64,000 nucleotides of DNA from an uncultured Treponema sp. Its GTDB lineage: Bacteria > Spirochaetota > Spirochaetia > Treponematales > Treponemataceae. Positions 37,238 to 45,926 of this stretch are shown here, in pieces. Every line of letters starts with the position of its first letter. Position 1 is the stretch's first letter. The DNA lies in assembly GCA_937894335.1 (NCBI GenBank), contig CALCRU010000040.1, forward strand, positions 5,912 to 69,911, read 5' to 3'. Below the pieces are notes generated by a model that was given only the letters and a program-made list of their open reading frames with translations, was not told the origin of the DNA and made no database searches. The position numbers and the translations under genes are program-made.

Positions 37238-38304
37238 AGCTTGTTTCCATGCTCTACAAAAAAATCACCCCTGTGTTCATAATTTCGCTTTTGTTTTTTG
37301 TACTGCTGCTTTCCCTTGCAGACATTTTCATAAACATATGGAAGTACATTTCTTTTCAGGTTCCCGCAAAGACGGTGCTTCTTATTACGCTTTACTTTAT
37401 TCCTAAGGCTGTGTGGTATGCCATTCCAATTACCATGCTTTTTTCAACGGCATTTGTTCTTAGTGATTTTTACGCCCACAATGAACTTGTTGCAGTTTTT
37501 GCTTCGGGTGTCTCTCTCTTTAAATTTACAGTGCCCCTTCTTTTTCTTGCGCTTTTTATGAGCGTGGGAATGTTCCTGTTTGACGACAGAATTGTTGTTC
37601 CCACTTACGCAAAAAAAAATGAACTTCAGTCGAAGGCTCTTAACAGAGAATCTTCCCTAAGCAACAATCACATAGTTATCATGGCAGACGAGGGGCGAGT
37701 CATCTACAATGCTGAATACTATGACAATGAGCTGGGTCGGCTGTATGTTCTTTATGTTGTGTTCAGAAACGAAGATCGGTCTCTAGACAGAATCCTCCGT
37801 GCAGACAGTGCGCTTTGGAACGAAGATCATTGGGTTTTAAGCGGTGGATGTGAGTATGTCTATGCCGACGGTAAGGTAACATTTTCTCGACCTACATCGT
37901 CTTATGTGGAGCGTCTTACCGAAGTTCCAGAAACATTCCGCAACAACACGATTTCTGTGGAAGAAGTAAGCGCCCATGAGGCAAAGGTTTACATAGAGCG
38001 GCTTGAACGGAACGGACTTCCCAGTGCAACAGCCCGTGCAAACTACTACAAGAAATATGCCTTTCCCTTTGTCGTGCTGATTGTAGTTTTTCTTGCAATA
38101 GGACTTAGCGGCAAGACAAGAAAAAATGTCCTTCTTGTAAGTCTTGCCCTAAGCATGTCGGCAGTAGTATTGTTTTACATAGTACAAATGGTAACCATGC
38201 TCATGGCAGAATTTGAGCACATTGCTCCGATTATGGGCGCATGGTTTCCCGTATTTCTTTTTGTCTGCATAAGTCTTGTTCTTCTGCGGCATTCACGAAC
38301 ATAA
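37234..38304 (+). CDS. lptG: LptF/LptG-family permease, second subunit
   Basis: The partner of the preceding permease, 356 residues, with the same layout: N-terminal helices (PVFIISLLFFVLLLSLADIF), a periplasmic beta domain (about 140-250) and C-terminal helices ending in FVCISLVLLRH. Start ATG overlaps the preceding stop, so translation is coupled and the two probably form a heterodimer with an LptB-type ATPase that is not in the window. tgt follows after 10 bp. Confidence 0.83.
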   Translation: MKLVSMLYKKITPVFIISLLFFVLLLSLADIFINIWKYISFQVPAKTVLLITLYFIPKAVWYAIPITMLFSTAFVLSDFYAHNELVAVFASGVSLFKFTVPLLFLALFMSVGMFLFDDRIVVPTYAKKNELQSKALNRESSLSNNHIVIMADEGRVIYNAEYYDNELGRLYVLYVVFRNEDRSLDRILRADSALWNEDHWVLSGGCEYVYADGKVTFSRPTSSYVERLTEVPETFRNNTISVEEVSAHEAKVYIERLERNGLPSATARANYYKKYAFPFVVLIVVFLAIGLSGKTRKNVLLVSLALSMSAVVLFYIVQMVTMLMAEFEHIAPIMGAWFPVFLFVCISLVLLRHSRT

Positions 38305-38314
38305 AGAGGTTTGC

Positions 38315-39448
38315 ATGGAATCGATTTTTAAAGTACATCATGAAGACAGGAATTCCCTTGCTAGAACAGGCGTAATGACTCTTGCCCATGGCGAAGTTCA
38401 GACTCCCGTTTTTATGCCTGTGGGTACTAACGGAACTGTAAAGGCTGTTTCAAAAGACGACCTTTCAGAAATAGGATTTGAAATAATTCTTGCCAACACC
38501 TATCACCTCTACCTTAGGCCTGGTGCAGACATTGTTCAGGAGGCCGGCGGACTTCACGGCTTTACAAGATGGAATAAAAATTTTCTTACAGACTCTGGCG
38601 GATTCCAGGTTTTTTCGCTTTCGGGACTTAGAAAATTTACTTCGGAAGGAGTTCAGTTTCAAAGCCACATAGACGGTTCCCGGCATCTGTTTACGCCCGA
38701 AAATGTTGTGCAGACTCAGGTCAAGCTTAACAGCGACATTCAGATGCAACTGGATGTGTGTTCAGGCTGGGGAGTGGAAAAAAAGGAAGCAGAGAGGGCA
38801 CTTCGCATTACAAGCGACTGGACTAAGCGTGCCCTTGAGGAATGGAAGAAGCATGTGGAGGAGGGCTATCGAGGAATGCTCTTTCCTATTGTTCAGGGTA
38901 ACTTTTTTGACGACCTGCGTAAGGAAAGCGCTCAGTTTGTTTCTTCTCTTGATGTTCCCGGAATTGCCATAGGCGGACTAAGTGTTGGCGAACCCTCTGA
39001 GGTCTTTGCAGAAAAACTTGCCTACACGGTGCAGTTTTTGCCCAGAGAAAAACCCCGTTATGTTATGGGAATAGGAACACCTGAATACATTCTAGAGGCT
39101 GTTTCTGACGGCATAGATATGTTTGACTGTGTACTTCCCACAAGAAATGCCCGCAACGGTTCATACTTTACCCGTCACGGCATGCTGTCCATAAAGCAGG
39201 AAAGGTTTACCCGAGATTTTTCTACCATAGACCCAGAATGCAACTGTAAGGTATGCAGAACATACAGTAGGGCCTACCTAAGGCACATATTTAAGGAACA
39301 GGAAATTCTTTCCAGTATGCTTGCAAGCTATCATAACATTTATTTTTTGAATCAAATGCTCCGAGAAATAAGGGAAGCCATAAATGAAGACCGCTTTACG
39401 GAATACAAGGAAAATTTTTTGAAACAATTCCGTTCCAATGCGGTTTAA
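38315..39448 (+). CDS. tgt: tRNA-guanine transglycosylase
   Basis: Replaces guanine 34 by preQ1 in queuosine tRNAs. The N-terminal region has NTYHLYLRPG and DSGGFQVFSLS (with the catalytic region), GGLSVGEP lies near 220 and the nucleophile region follows in FDCVLPTRNARNG. The zinc site is CNCKVC plus a further Cys/His downstream (SYHN). Length 377 is normal. Start 38315 has AGAGG 6 bases upstream and begins at MESIF; the earlier in-frame start would lie inside lptG. Confidence 0.95.
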   Translation: MESIFKVHHEDRNSLARTGVMTLAHGEVQTPVFMPVGTNGTVKAVSKDDLSEIGFEIILANTYHLYLRPGADIVQEAGGLHGFTRWNKNFLTDSGGFQVFSLSGLRKFTSEGVQFQSHIDGSRHLFTPENVVQTQVKLNSDIQMQLDVCSGWGVEKKEAERALRITSDWTKRALEEWKKHVEEGYRGMLFPIVQGNFFDDLRKESAQFVSSLDVPGIAIGGLSVGEPSEVFAEKLAYTVQFLPREKPRYVMGIGTPEYILEAVSDGIDMFDCVLPTRNARNGSYFTRHGMLSIKQERFTRDFSTIDPECNCKVCRTYSRAYLRHIFKEQEILSSMLASYHNIYFLNQMLREIREAINEDRFTEYKENFLKQFRSNAV

Positions 39449-39479
39449 TACGAAGAAGACGCCAAGGAGGTTTGGGAAC

Positions 39480-41051
39480 ATGAAGAAACTATTGCTTTGC
39501 GCCTGTGCAGGTATTTTTGCACTTGCTTTTCCATTTTACGCCTTTTCTCAGACAGAATCCTCTGAAGCCATTGAATCCTCAGAGGAGGAATCTGATGCAA
39601 AATATGTTCCCTATCCTGAAAAAATCTTCCCTGAGGCTCGCCGCCCCCGTAGCATAAGTGCGGAAGACGCAGAAAAATCCGAAGAAAGACGGGAAGAAAA
39701 TTCCTCATCCTCAAAAACAGATTCTACGGAAGATTATGTTAAGAACAGCCGCGACACATTTAAATACGGACTGGAAGAAAACATAAGCGAACTTATTGAC
39801 GAACTTACAAAAAATGAAGACATGCGCTTTGCCGATGACATTTACGATTTGTTTCAGAGCACAAAGAGCAATTCCGTGCGGCAGAAGGTGCTTTCTTATT
39901 TTGCAAAAATCGAAGACCCTTGCCTTATAGACTACGCCTGTCTGGTTATAAATGATCCCTACGATACAAAAAAAGCAATCGTGGAAGAATGCATGGCATA
40001 TGTTTCGGCTGTAAAGTGTACCGAAGCAATTCCCGGACTAATTGATTTGGTTGACAGGGAGGATGAAAATTACTTTTCCCTTGCTTTGTCTACTCTGGGT
40101 GATGTAGGTGGAGCCAATGAAGCTCTTTTTCTTGCAGACTATCTTGACAGGGATGACCTTTCTGTTGGTCAGCGGCAGTCACTTATGAAGGTTCTTGGAA
40201 AGATAAAGGCTGTTGAAACATGGAAGAAACTTTCCGAAATTGCAAAGGACGAAGATGAAAATTCCTTCGTAAGAATGTATGCGGCGGAAGCAATTGGTGC
40301 AATGGAAATAGAAGAAAGCAAGCCCATCCTCCTTGAACTGTTTGAAAGCGATGATCCTAACTTCCGCGTCTATGTTATAAAGGGACTATCCTACTTTCAT
40401 GACGAGGAAACTTACGAGGTTCTTTTGCAGGCACTTAGGGATTCCCAGTACAAGGTTCGCCTTGAGGCTGTTGCTGCAGTAAAGAAAGAAGAACTTTCTG
40501 ATGCTGTTCCTTTCCTTGTTTACCGCTGCAAGGATTCCAAAGAAGAGACCGTGGTTAAAAACAAGTGCTACGATGCCATTGCCTTTCTTAATACAAAAGA
40601 GGGCAACGACTATCTTGTTTCTGTAATTACCGACAAGAAAGTTTCTGACAATACAAAGGCGACTGTTGCCACGGCTTTGCTGGAATACAATCACGCAGGA
40701 ACAGAAGAAATAATTGAACTTGCAAGGGAAACCCTAAAGAGCGATACCCGAAAAAACCTTCGTTACGCACTGGGAAAGGAGTTTGCAAAGTATTCCCGTC
40801 CCGAGTTTGCAGACATCTGTGCCGAATACATAAAGAGTTCAGATGTTTCCACTCAGGGTACTGGACTTGACATATGGGCAAAGGGCCGCTACGCCTCTGT
40901 AAGGGATGCCGTCGTAGAAATTTCAAAGCAGGACGGCGAAAGCCAGGAAGCAGAGGAGGGGAAGACTTCCAAGCCCGTAAAGAAAAACGCCAACGCCGCA
41001 AAAGCCAAGCGCATTTTGCAAATGGCAGACTCTCTTACGCCAAGCGCCTGA
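39480..41051 (+). CDS. Secreted HEAT-repeat protein
   Basis: A signal peptide (about residues 1-23, ending FYAFSQ) is followed by an acidic Ser/Glu-rich stretch (24-85) and then HEAT/PBS-type alpha repeats to about residue 470 (MYAAEAIGAMEIEESKPILL, VYVIKGLSYFHDEE and similar). The C-terminus is basic and Lys/Ala-rich. Such repeats are protein-binding scaffolds, here in the periplasm. AAGGAGG lies 7 bases before the ATG at 39480. No enzymatic domain is visible. It is the last gene of the M16-dut-lptFG-tgt run. Confidence 0.8.
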   Translation: MKKLLLCACAGIFALAFPFYAFSQTESSEAIESSEEESDAKYVPYPEKIFPEARRPRSISAEDAEKSEERREENSSSSKTDSTEDYVKNSRDTFKYGLEENISELIDELTKNEDMRFADDIYDLFQSTKSNSVRQKVLSYFAKIEDPCLIDYACLVINDPYDTKKAIVEECMAYVSAVKCTEAIPGLIDLVDREDENYFSLALSTLGDVGGANEALFLADYLDRDDLSVGQRQSLMKVLGKIKAVETWKKLSEIAKDEDENSFVRMYAAEAIGAMEIEESKPILLELFESDDPNFRVYVIKGLSYFHDEETYEVLLQALRDSQYKVRLEAVAAVKKEELSDAVPFLVYRCKDSKEETVVKNKCYDAIAFLNTKEGNDYLVSVITDKKVSDNTKATVATALLEYNHAGTEEIIELARETLKSDTRKNLRYALGKEFAKYSRPEFADICAEYIKSSDVSTQGTGLDIWAKGRYASVRDAVVEISKQDGESQEAEEGKTSKPVKKNANAAKAKRILQMADSLTPSA

Positions 41052-41113
41052 CTTTTTTAAGAGATACACATTGGGCAAACTGTTTTACGCTTTTGTGCAT
41101 AGGTTTGCAGAGC

Positions 41114-43708
41114 CTACTCGTACAGACTGTTTAAAAGCCTGTACATTATGTTGACCCGTGCCTTCTGCTCCACGCTTACTTCCTTTTGTCCAAGATCGTC
41201 AATAAGCTTTTCAAGAGAGGCAAGGCTTTCGTTTAGTGCTGTGGGGAATCCTCTTGAAACTTTAAACCAGTAAGTGCCGCTGTCGTCAGTAAACAGGCAA
41301 ATGAATCCCATTTCTTTTGAAGATGCCTTTGCCATGGTAACGCGCAGTATGCATTCGGTAGAGTTAATAAGTTCCCTTAAGTCGACCTCATTGTTTACGG
41401 AATAGTTTTTGTTCCTTTTCCACTTTCCGTTTTCCAGCGGTTCAAGGTTCAGTGTTTTTGCCGCCTTGATGATGATTTCCATTTTTTCGCCGCTGAATAG
41501 AGTGGCTCCCTTGTTCATTATTACAGTGCCCTTCATTCCGCCAATCTGGGCAAGTATGTTTTCGTTTTCTTCTCTTCGTACTGCTTCTCTAAAGTCCTTC
41601 CACGGAAGCCTAAGGGATTTTTTGCCCTTGATTTTTTCTATGCTAAACTGCATGCCGCCTAGGGTAACGGTGTCGGAGTTTTTTTTCTTTTCCAGATTTT
41701 TTGCAAAGCGAGAATCGTTTTTTCCAACCTTATTATTTGATTCTCTGAATGTGGTTCCGTTGTATTCCAGATTTCCAGTAAGGGAACGGCCAGCCTTTGT
41801 TCTTAACGCAAGAAGTTTCTTTTCAAGAGACGGATCTATGCAGTCAAGAAGATGTTTGGTAAGGGGAGAAACGCTCATTGCAAACATTCTGCTGGTGCGC
41901 ACAATTTCTCCTGCAACAATGTACATGGGATTAGTCTTGAACATTGATGAACCTGGATGCAGCTGAATGTGGTCTGCGGTAAGGCTCCTGTAGGATTCCC
42001 GGCCTTCTCTTACGCACACAAACTGAATCATTCCTGCGGCAATGCAGCACAGGTAGTTGTCCATGCTTCCCCCAGAGCCAATGGGAATCTTAAGCTTTGT
42101 AGAAACAATGTCTTCCAGTTGGGTCTTTATGTTAAGTATTTCTGCCATTACTCGCTCGTCAAGATAGTTGTTCTTGCAAAAGCGTTCTTTGTTCTTCATG
42201 GAAACATAAGTCCTAAAAATCTTTACATAGCTTACAAAGTCGCCCTGCATGTCTCTAAAGGCGTGGTGAGCTGCTCTTGCGTCCATTTCCTCTCCCACAG
42301 GAAGAACAAAAGGAGAAGACGCACTTAAAAATGCCGATGCAATAAGAACTTCTTCAAGAACATCAGGGTAGCGCATTATGCTTTCCACAATAATTCGGCT
42401 TACACGGGGCTCCAACGGAAATTCCACCATGAGCTTTCCTATGCCGCTAAGGGTTCCGTCCTTTTCTATTGCCTTTAGGAGTGAAAGTGTTTCTGCGGCT
42501 CCATTAAGGCCTTCTTTTCCTGGAGGAGAAATAAAATCAAACTTGTCAAAGTCTGTAATGCCAAGTTCCGACATGCGCAGTACAACCTCGCTTAAGTCGG
42601 TGCGGTAAATTTCTTCCGTGGTGTATTCCGGGCGGATGTCAAAGTCTTCCCTTGTGTAAAGGCGGTAACAAGTTCCCGGTTTTGTGCGTCCTGCTCGTCC
42701 CCTGCGCTGGGCACAACTTGCCTTGCTTACAGGTGTTTCGTTAAGACTAGAGGTAAATGTTTTTGGATTATAAAAGTTAAGTTTTGCAAGTCCCGAATCT
42801 ATTACCGTACTTATTCCGTTTATTGTAACCGAGGTTTCTGCAATGTTAGTGCTTAGGACAACCTTCTTTTTGCCGAAGGGTGCGTTGTCAAAAACCTTTT
42901 CCTGCTCTTCCTTAGGAAGTCTTCCGTACAGGGGAACAATATGTATGCGAGATTTGAAGCTGGCACTGTAAAGGCGCATCATACAGTCCTTGATGATTTT
43001 TTCTCCAGGCAAAAAAACAAGAATGTCTCCCTCTTCGTGATTGTCAAGAACCCTGTCTATGGTCTGCTCAATTTTTGCAAGGAGGGCTTCGCATGCCGTT
43101 TCGCTTAAGGTGCTTGCCTCTACTGCAGGAGGATCATATACCATGGCTACGGGATACATTTGCGTTTCTATGGTAACAATGGGGCAGCCACCAAAGTATG
43201 TGCTAAAGGCTTCTGCATTCATTGTTGCTGAACTTACTATGACTTTAAAGTCTTTGCGTTCTGCAAGAACACGCTTTAAAAGTCCCAGAACAAAATCAAT
43301 GTTAAGGCTTCGTTCGTGGGCTTCGTCTACCATTACGACCGAATACTTGCTCAGCCAAGGATCAAGTTTCATTTCCTGTAGAAGGATTCCGTCAGTCATT
43401 ATTTTTATTTTTGTGGTAGAGTCTGTTTTGTCTTCAAAGCGCATCTTGTAGCCTACAAGTCCGGGGTAGGTGGTGTGCAGCTGCCTAGCAATGAATTCGC
43501 TTACGCTAAGCGCCGCAATACGCCTGGGCTGGGTAACGGCAATCATTCCTCCGGCGGAATATCCTGCTTCGTGCAGAATTATGGGAAGCTGTGTCGTCTT
43601 TCCACTTCCAGTGGGACTTTGCACTACAATAACCTGATTGTCTTTTAGAGAATCCAATATGCGCTGCTTCTGTTCGTATACTGGTAATGCCTGATAATTT
43701 ATTGCCAT
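41114..43708 (-). CDS. hrpA: HrpA-like DEAH-box ATP-dependent RNA helicase
   Basis: An 864-residue DEAH helicase. Walker A is GPTGSGKTTQLP-like (SPTGSGKTTQLP near 31-42), motif II is DEAHERS near 128, motif III SATM near 160 and motif VI QRRGRAGRTKPG near 325. The HA2 and OB-like C-terminal regions follow to about 640, then a spirochaete-type extension with a basic stretch. It probably remodels RNA-protein complexes. Start 43708 (AAAGGA 8 bases upstream) is better than 43768. Its start overlaps the end of capA by 10 bp. Confidence 0.9.
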   Translation of the reverse strand: MAINYQALPVYEQKQRILDSLKDNQVIVVQSPTGSGKTTQLPIILHEAGYSAGGMIAVTQPRRIAALSVSEFIARQLHTTYPGLVGYKMRFEDKTDSTTKIKIMTDGILLQEMKLDPWLSKYSVVMVDEAHERSLNIDFVLGLLKRVLAERKDFKVIVSSATMNAEAFSTYFGGCPIVTIETQMYPVAMVYDPPAVEASTLSETACEALLAKIEQTIDRVLDNHEEGDILVFLPGEKIIKDCMMRLYSASFKSRIHIVPLYGRLPKEEQEKVFDNAPFGKKKVVLSTNIAETSVTINGISTVIDSGLAKLNFYNPKTFTSSLNETPVSKASCAQRRGRAGRTKPGTCYRLYTREDFDIRPEYTTEEIYRTDLSEVVLRMSELGITDFDKFDFISPPGKEGLNGAAETLSLLKAIEKDGTLSGIGKLMVEFPLEPRVSRIIVESIMRYPDVLEEVLIASAFLSASSPFVLPVGEEMDARAAHHAFRDMQGDFVSYVKIFRTYVSMKNKERFCKNNYLDERVMAEILNIKTQLEDIVSTKLKIPIGSGGSMDNYLCCIAAGMIQFVCVREGRESYRSLTADHIQLHPGSSMFKTNPMYIVAGEIVRTSRMFAMSVSPLTKHLLDCIDPSLEKKLLALRTKAGRSLTGNLEYNGTTFRESNNKVGKNDSRFAKNLEKKKNSDTVTLGGMQFSIEKIKGKKSLRLPWKDFREAVRREENENILAQIGGMKGTVIMNKGATLFSGEKMEIIIKAAKTLNLEPLENGKWKRNKNYSVNNEVDLRELINSTECILRVTMAKASSKEMGFICLFTDDSGTYWFKVSRGFPTALNESLASLEKLIDDLGQKEVSVEQKARVNIMYRLLNSLYE

Positions 43709-44889
43709 GTTAAAATTCCTTTCGTCTTTTCCATAAGGGTTCTGCGCTCTTCCATGTATTTTGCCCATGTACTGCGCCCGTTTTCCCTAAGGTAGTTTAT
43801 AAAATCGTCATCGAGTTTTTTTATTACAAACATTCCGTCTGTGCGGATGTATGTTGTAATCAGAATGGGGTTTATGTTTGCAATGCGTATTCCGTTCAAA
43901 GTTTTTTCAAATCTTACTTCCGCCATGTAGCCTTCTCCTGTGTAGTCTCGGTTTGTATCTGGTGCGGAAAATGATGGAGAGGTTCTTTGTGCGCTGATTG
44001 TGTTTCCCATTGCATAGAAAATTAGCTTTGAAGTTCCTTTTTCTGCATTCTGTACAAGTTCCCAGTCTTTTGCAACATGGGGATGGTTTGCAAGAACCAC
44101 ATCAACTCCGGCGTTTAAAAAATCGTGGTAGAGTTTTTTGTGGTCGCCTGTTATTGCCTGAACATATTCTTCTTCTGCACAGTGAAAGCTAAGTACAAAA
44201 ATGTCGCAAGGATTTTCTTCCCTAAGTCTGGTAAGGTATGAGGTAAATTCCCTTCGGGCTTTTCCGTTGGCTTCCACATAGTTTATGTATGAGGAATAGG
44301 ACGGCCTGTTTAGAATTTCTGTTACCGCAAGAAAGAGAATTTTCCATCCGTCTTTTTCTATAAACTCGTAGCTGTAGGAGGAAGAACTGTCTTTTAGCCC
44401 CGACTCGTATATAGGCCTAGAGGAGTCTTTTGTTTCTTTCCTGAGTTTTTCAAAGTATGCCCTTGTAGCCTGAATGCCTTCTAGCCCCTGATCGTTTGAG
44501 TGGTTGTTTGCTGTAGAAAAGACATTAAAGCCTGCATCTATTGCCGCCTGCACATATTCCGGGTGAGTGTTAAAGTTGGGGTAGGTGTCGTAAGGACGGG
44601 AGGCGTCTACTGGAGTTTCCAGATTTGCTACTGCCAAGGAGCATGCGCTTATGTCGCTTCTTACGGCTTCCCAAATTGCGTCAAAGTTTCCGTAGGCGTA
44701 GTTGGGCTTGTGCTGCATTATGTCGCCTGCAAACATTATTCTTATTCCGTCTTTGGAATAGGCAGTGCCTGCAGTTACAAGGGGGCTTCCATCGCTAAAA
44801 GTTCTTGCCGTTACGCAGGAACACAGAAGGCACAGCAGAGAGTAGATGAAAAATGAATTAAGAAGAGTCTTTCTCTTGCCGTGCCTCAT
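43699..44889 (-). CDS. CapA-like (PGA synthesis) lipoprotein
   Basis: A lipobox LLCSC near residues 20-24 after a hydrophobic segment predicts a lipoprotein. The CapA/PGA_cap metallophosphatase-like domain (about 45-340) has FAGDIMQHK, ANLETPV, STANNHSNDQG, SFHCAEEE and ANHPHV, with the metal-ligand histidines and aspartates present. In Bacillus CapA is required for poly-gamma-glutamate production, but no capB/C is here, so the role is unknown. It overlaps hrpA by 10 bp and follows pta by 6 bp. Confidence 0.85.
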   Translation of the reverse strand: MRHGKRKTLLNSFFIYSLLCLLCSCVTARTFSDGSPLVTAGTAYSKDGIRIMFAGDIMQHKPNYAYGNFDAIWEAVRSDISACSLAVANLETPVDASRPYDTYPNFNTHPEYVQAAIDAGFNVFSTANNHSNDQGLEGIQATRAYFEKLRKETKDSSRPIYESGLKDSSSSYSYEFIEKDGWKILFLAVTEILNRPSYSSYINYVEANGKARREFTSYLTRLREENPCDIFVLSFHCAEEEYVQAITGDHKKLYHDFLNAGVDVVLANHPHVAKDWELVQNAEKGTSKLIFYAMGNTISAQRTSPSFSAPDTNRDYTGEGYMAEVRFEKTLNGIRIANINPILITTYIRTDGMFVIKKLDDDFINYLRENGRSTWAKYMEERRTLMEKTKGILTWQ

Positions 44890-44895
44890 GTCGCC

Positions 44896-45903
44896 TTATT
44901 TTTTTCCGGCTTGAACAAGGGTAATTGCAGAAGTTACTACAATGTCTTCTGCAGAGCATCCGCGACTGAGGTCAGAAATAGGCTTTGCAAATCCCTGAAG
45001 GATTGGTCCGTAGGCGTCTGCATGGGCAAAGCGCTGTACCAGTTTGTATCCTATGTTTCCAGCGTTAAGGTCTGGGAAAATAAGAGTGTTTACCTTTCCT
45101 GTAACGGGGCTTCCTGGAGCCTTGCGCTCAGTTACTTCTGGAATGAGTGCTGCATCAGCCTGAAGTTCTCCGTCTACAAGAAGGTCGGGTGCCTTTTCTT
45201 TTACCAGCTTGAGGGCTTCTTGAACCTTTACTACATCATCGATTTTTCCGCCGCTTCCCTTTGAAGAGAATGAAAGCATGGCAACTGCTGGTTCAACGCC
45301 CAACAGGTCTTTGCATGAAACTGAAGCGGATACTGCAATGTCTGCAAGCTGTTCGCTGGTGGGATTAGGAACAACGGCACAGTCAGAAAATACCATGAGT
45401 CCGTCTGAACCCCATTTCTTGTCGTGGGTGTCGATTACAAAGCATGAGGAGGCTGTCTTTGTTCCGGGAGCAGTCTTTATTATGGTAAGCCCCGCACGAA
45501 GAAGGTCTGCTGTAGAACTTAATGCGCCCGAAACCATTGCATCGGCCTTGCCCATTCGTACCATCATTGCACCGAACTTAAGGGGATCCTTCATGCCGTC
45601 GGCAGCCTGTTCTTCGGTCATACCCTTGGCTTTCCTTAGCTCGTAGTATTCCTTTGTAAAGTCTGCGCTCCATTCGCTTGTAGCCGGGTCAATAAATTCA
45701 ACTCCTGCTCCAAGTTCAACGCAATTCTTTTTTGCAACGCTAAGAATTTCGTCCTTCTTTCCAAGGAGGATTACTGTGCGAGCAATTTTTTCCTTTGCAA
45801 TTTTTGATGCCGCAATAACGGTGCGGTCTTCTGTTCCTTCTGGCAATACAAGGCTGTTTGCATAAGAAATAGCCTTTTTCTTCATTGATTCAACAAAATC
45901 CAT
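44896..45903 (-). CDS. pta: Phosphate acetyltransferase
   Basis: Interconverts acetyl-CoA and acetyl phosphate in acetate fermentation. The 335-residue protein is the short Pta form (no N-terminal DRTGG domain). It has DAMVSGALSSTADLLRAG near 130-147, SCFVID, FSDCAVVPNPTSEQLADIA and the C-terminal FPDLNAGNIGYKLVQR. GAGGAAA precedes the ATG. ackA is not in the window. It probably shares a transcript with the protease upstream and capA downstream. Confidence 0.95.
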   Translation of the reverse strand: MDFVESMKKKAISYANSLVLPEGTEDRTVIAASKIAKEKIARTVILLGKKDEILSVAKKNCVELGAGVEFIDPATSEWSADFTKEYYELRKAKGMTEEQAADGMKDPLKFGAMMVRMGKADAMVSGALSSTADLLRAGLTIIKTAPGTKTASSCFVIDTHDKKWGSDGLMVFSDCAVVPNPTSEQLADIAVSASVSCKDLLGVEPAVAMLSFSSKGSGGKIDDVVKVQEALKLVKEKAPDLLVDGELQADAALIPEVTERKAPGSPVTGKVNTLIFPDLNAGNIGYKLVQRFAHADAYGPILQGFAKPISDLSRGCSAEDIVVTSAITLVQAGKK

Positions 45904-45926
45904 CTTATTTCCTCGATGTAGTCATT

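Noticed and set aside
43709..43768. Upstream start of hrpA
   Set aside because: The extra 20 residues lie inside the capA gene and have no ribosome site; the ATG at 43708 has AAAGGA upstream.
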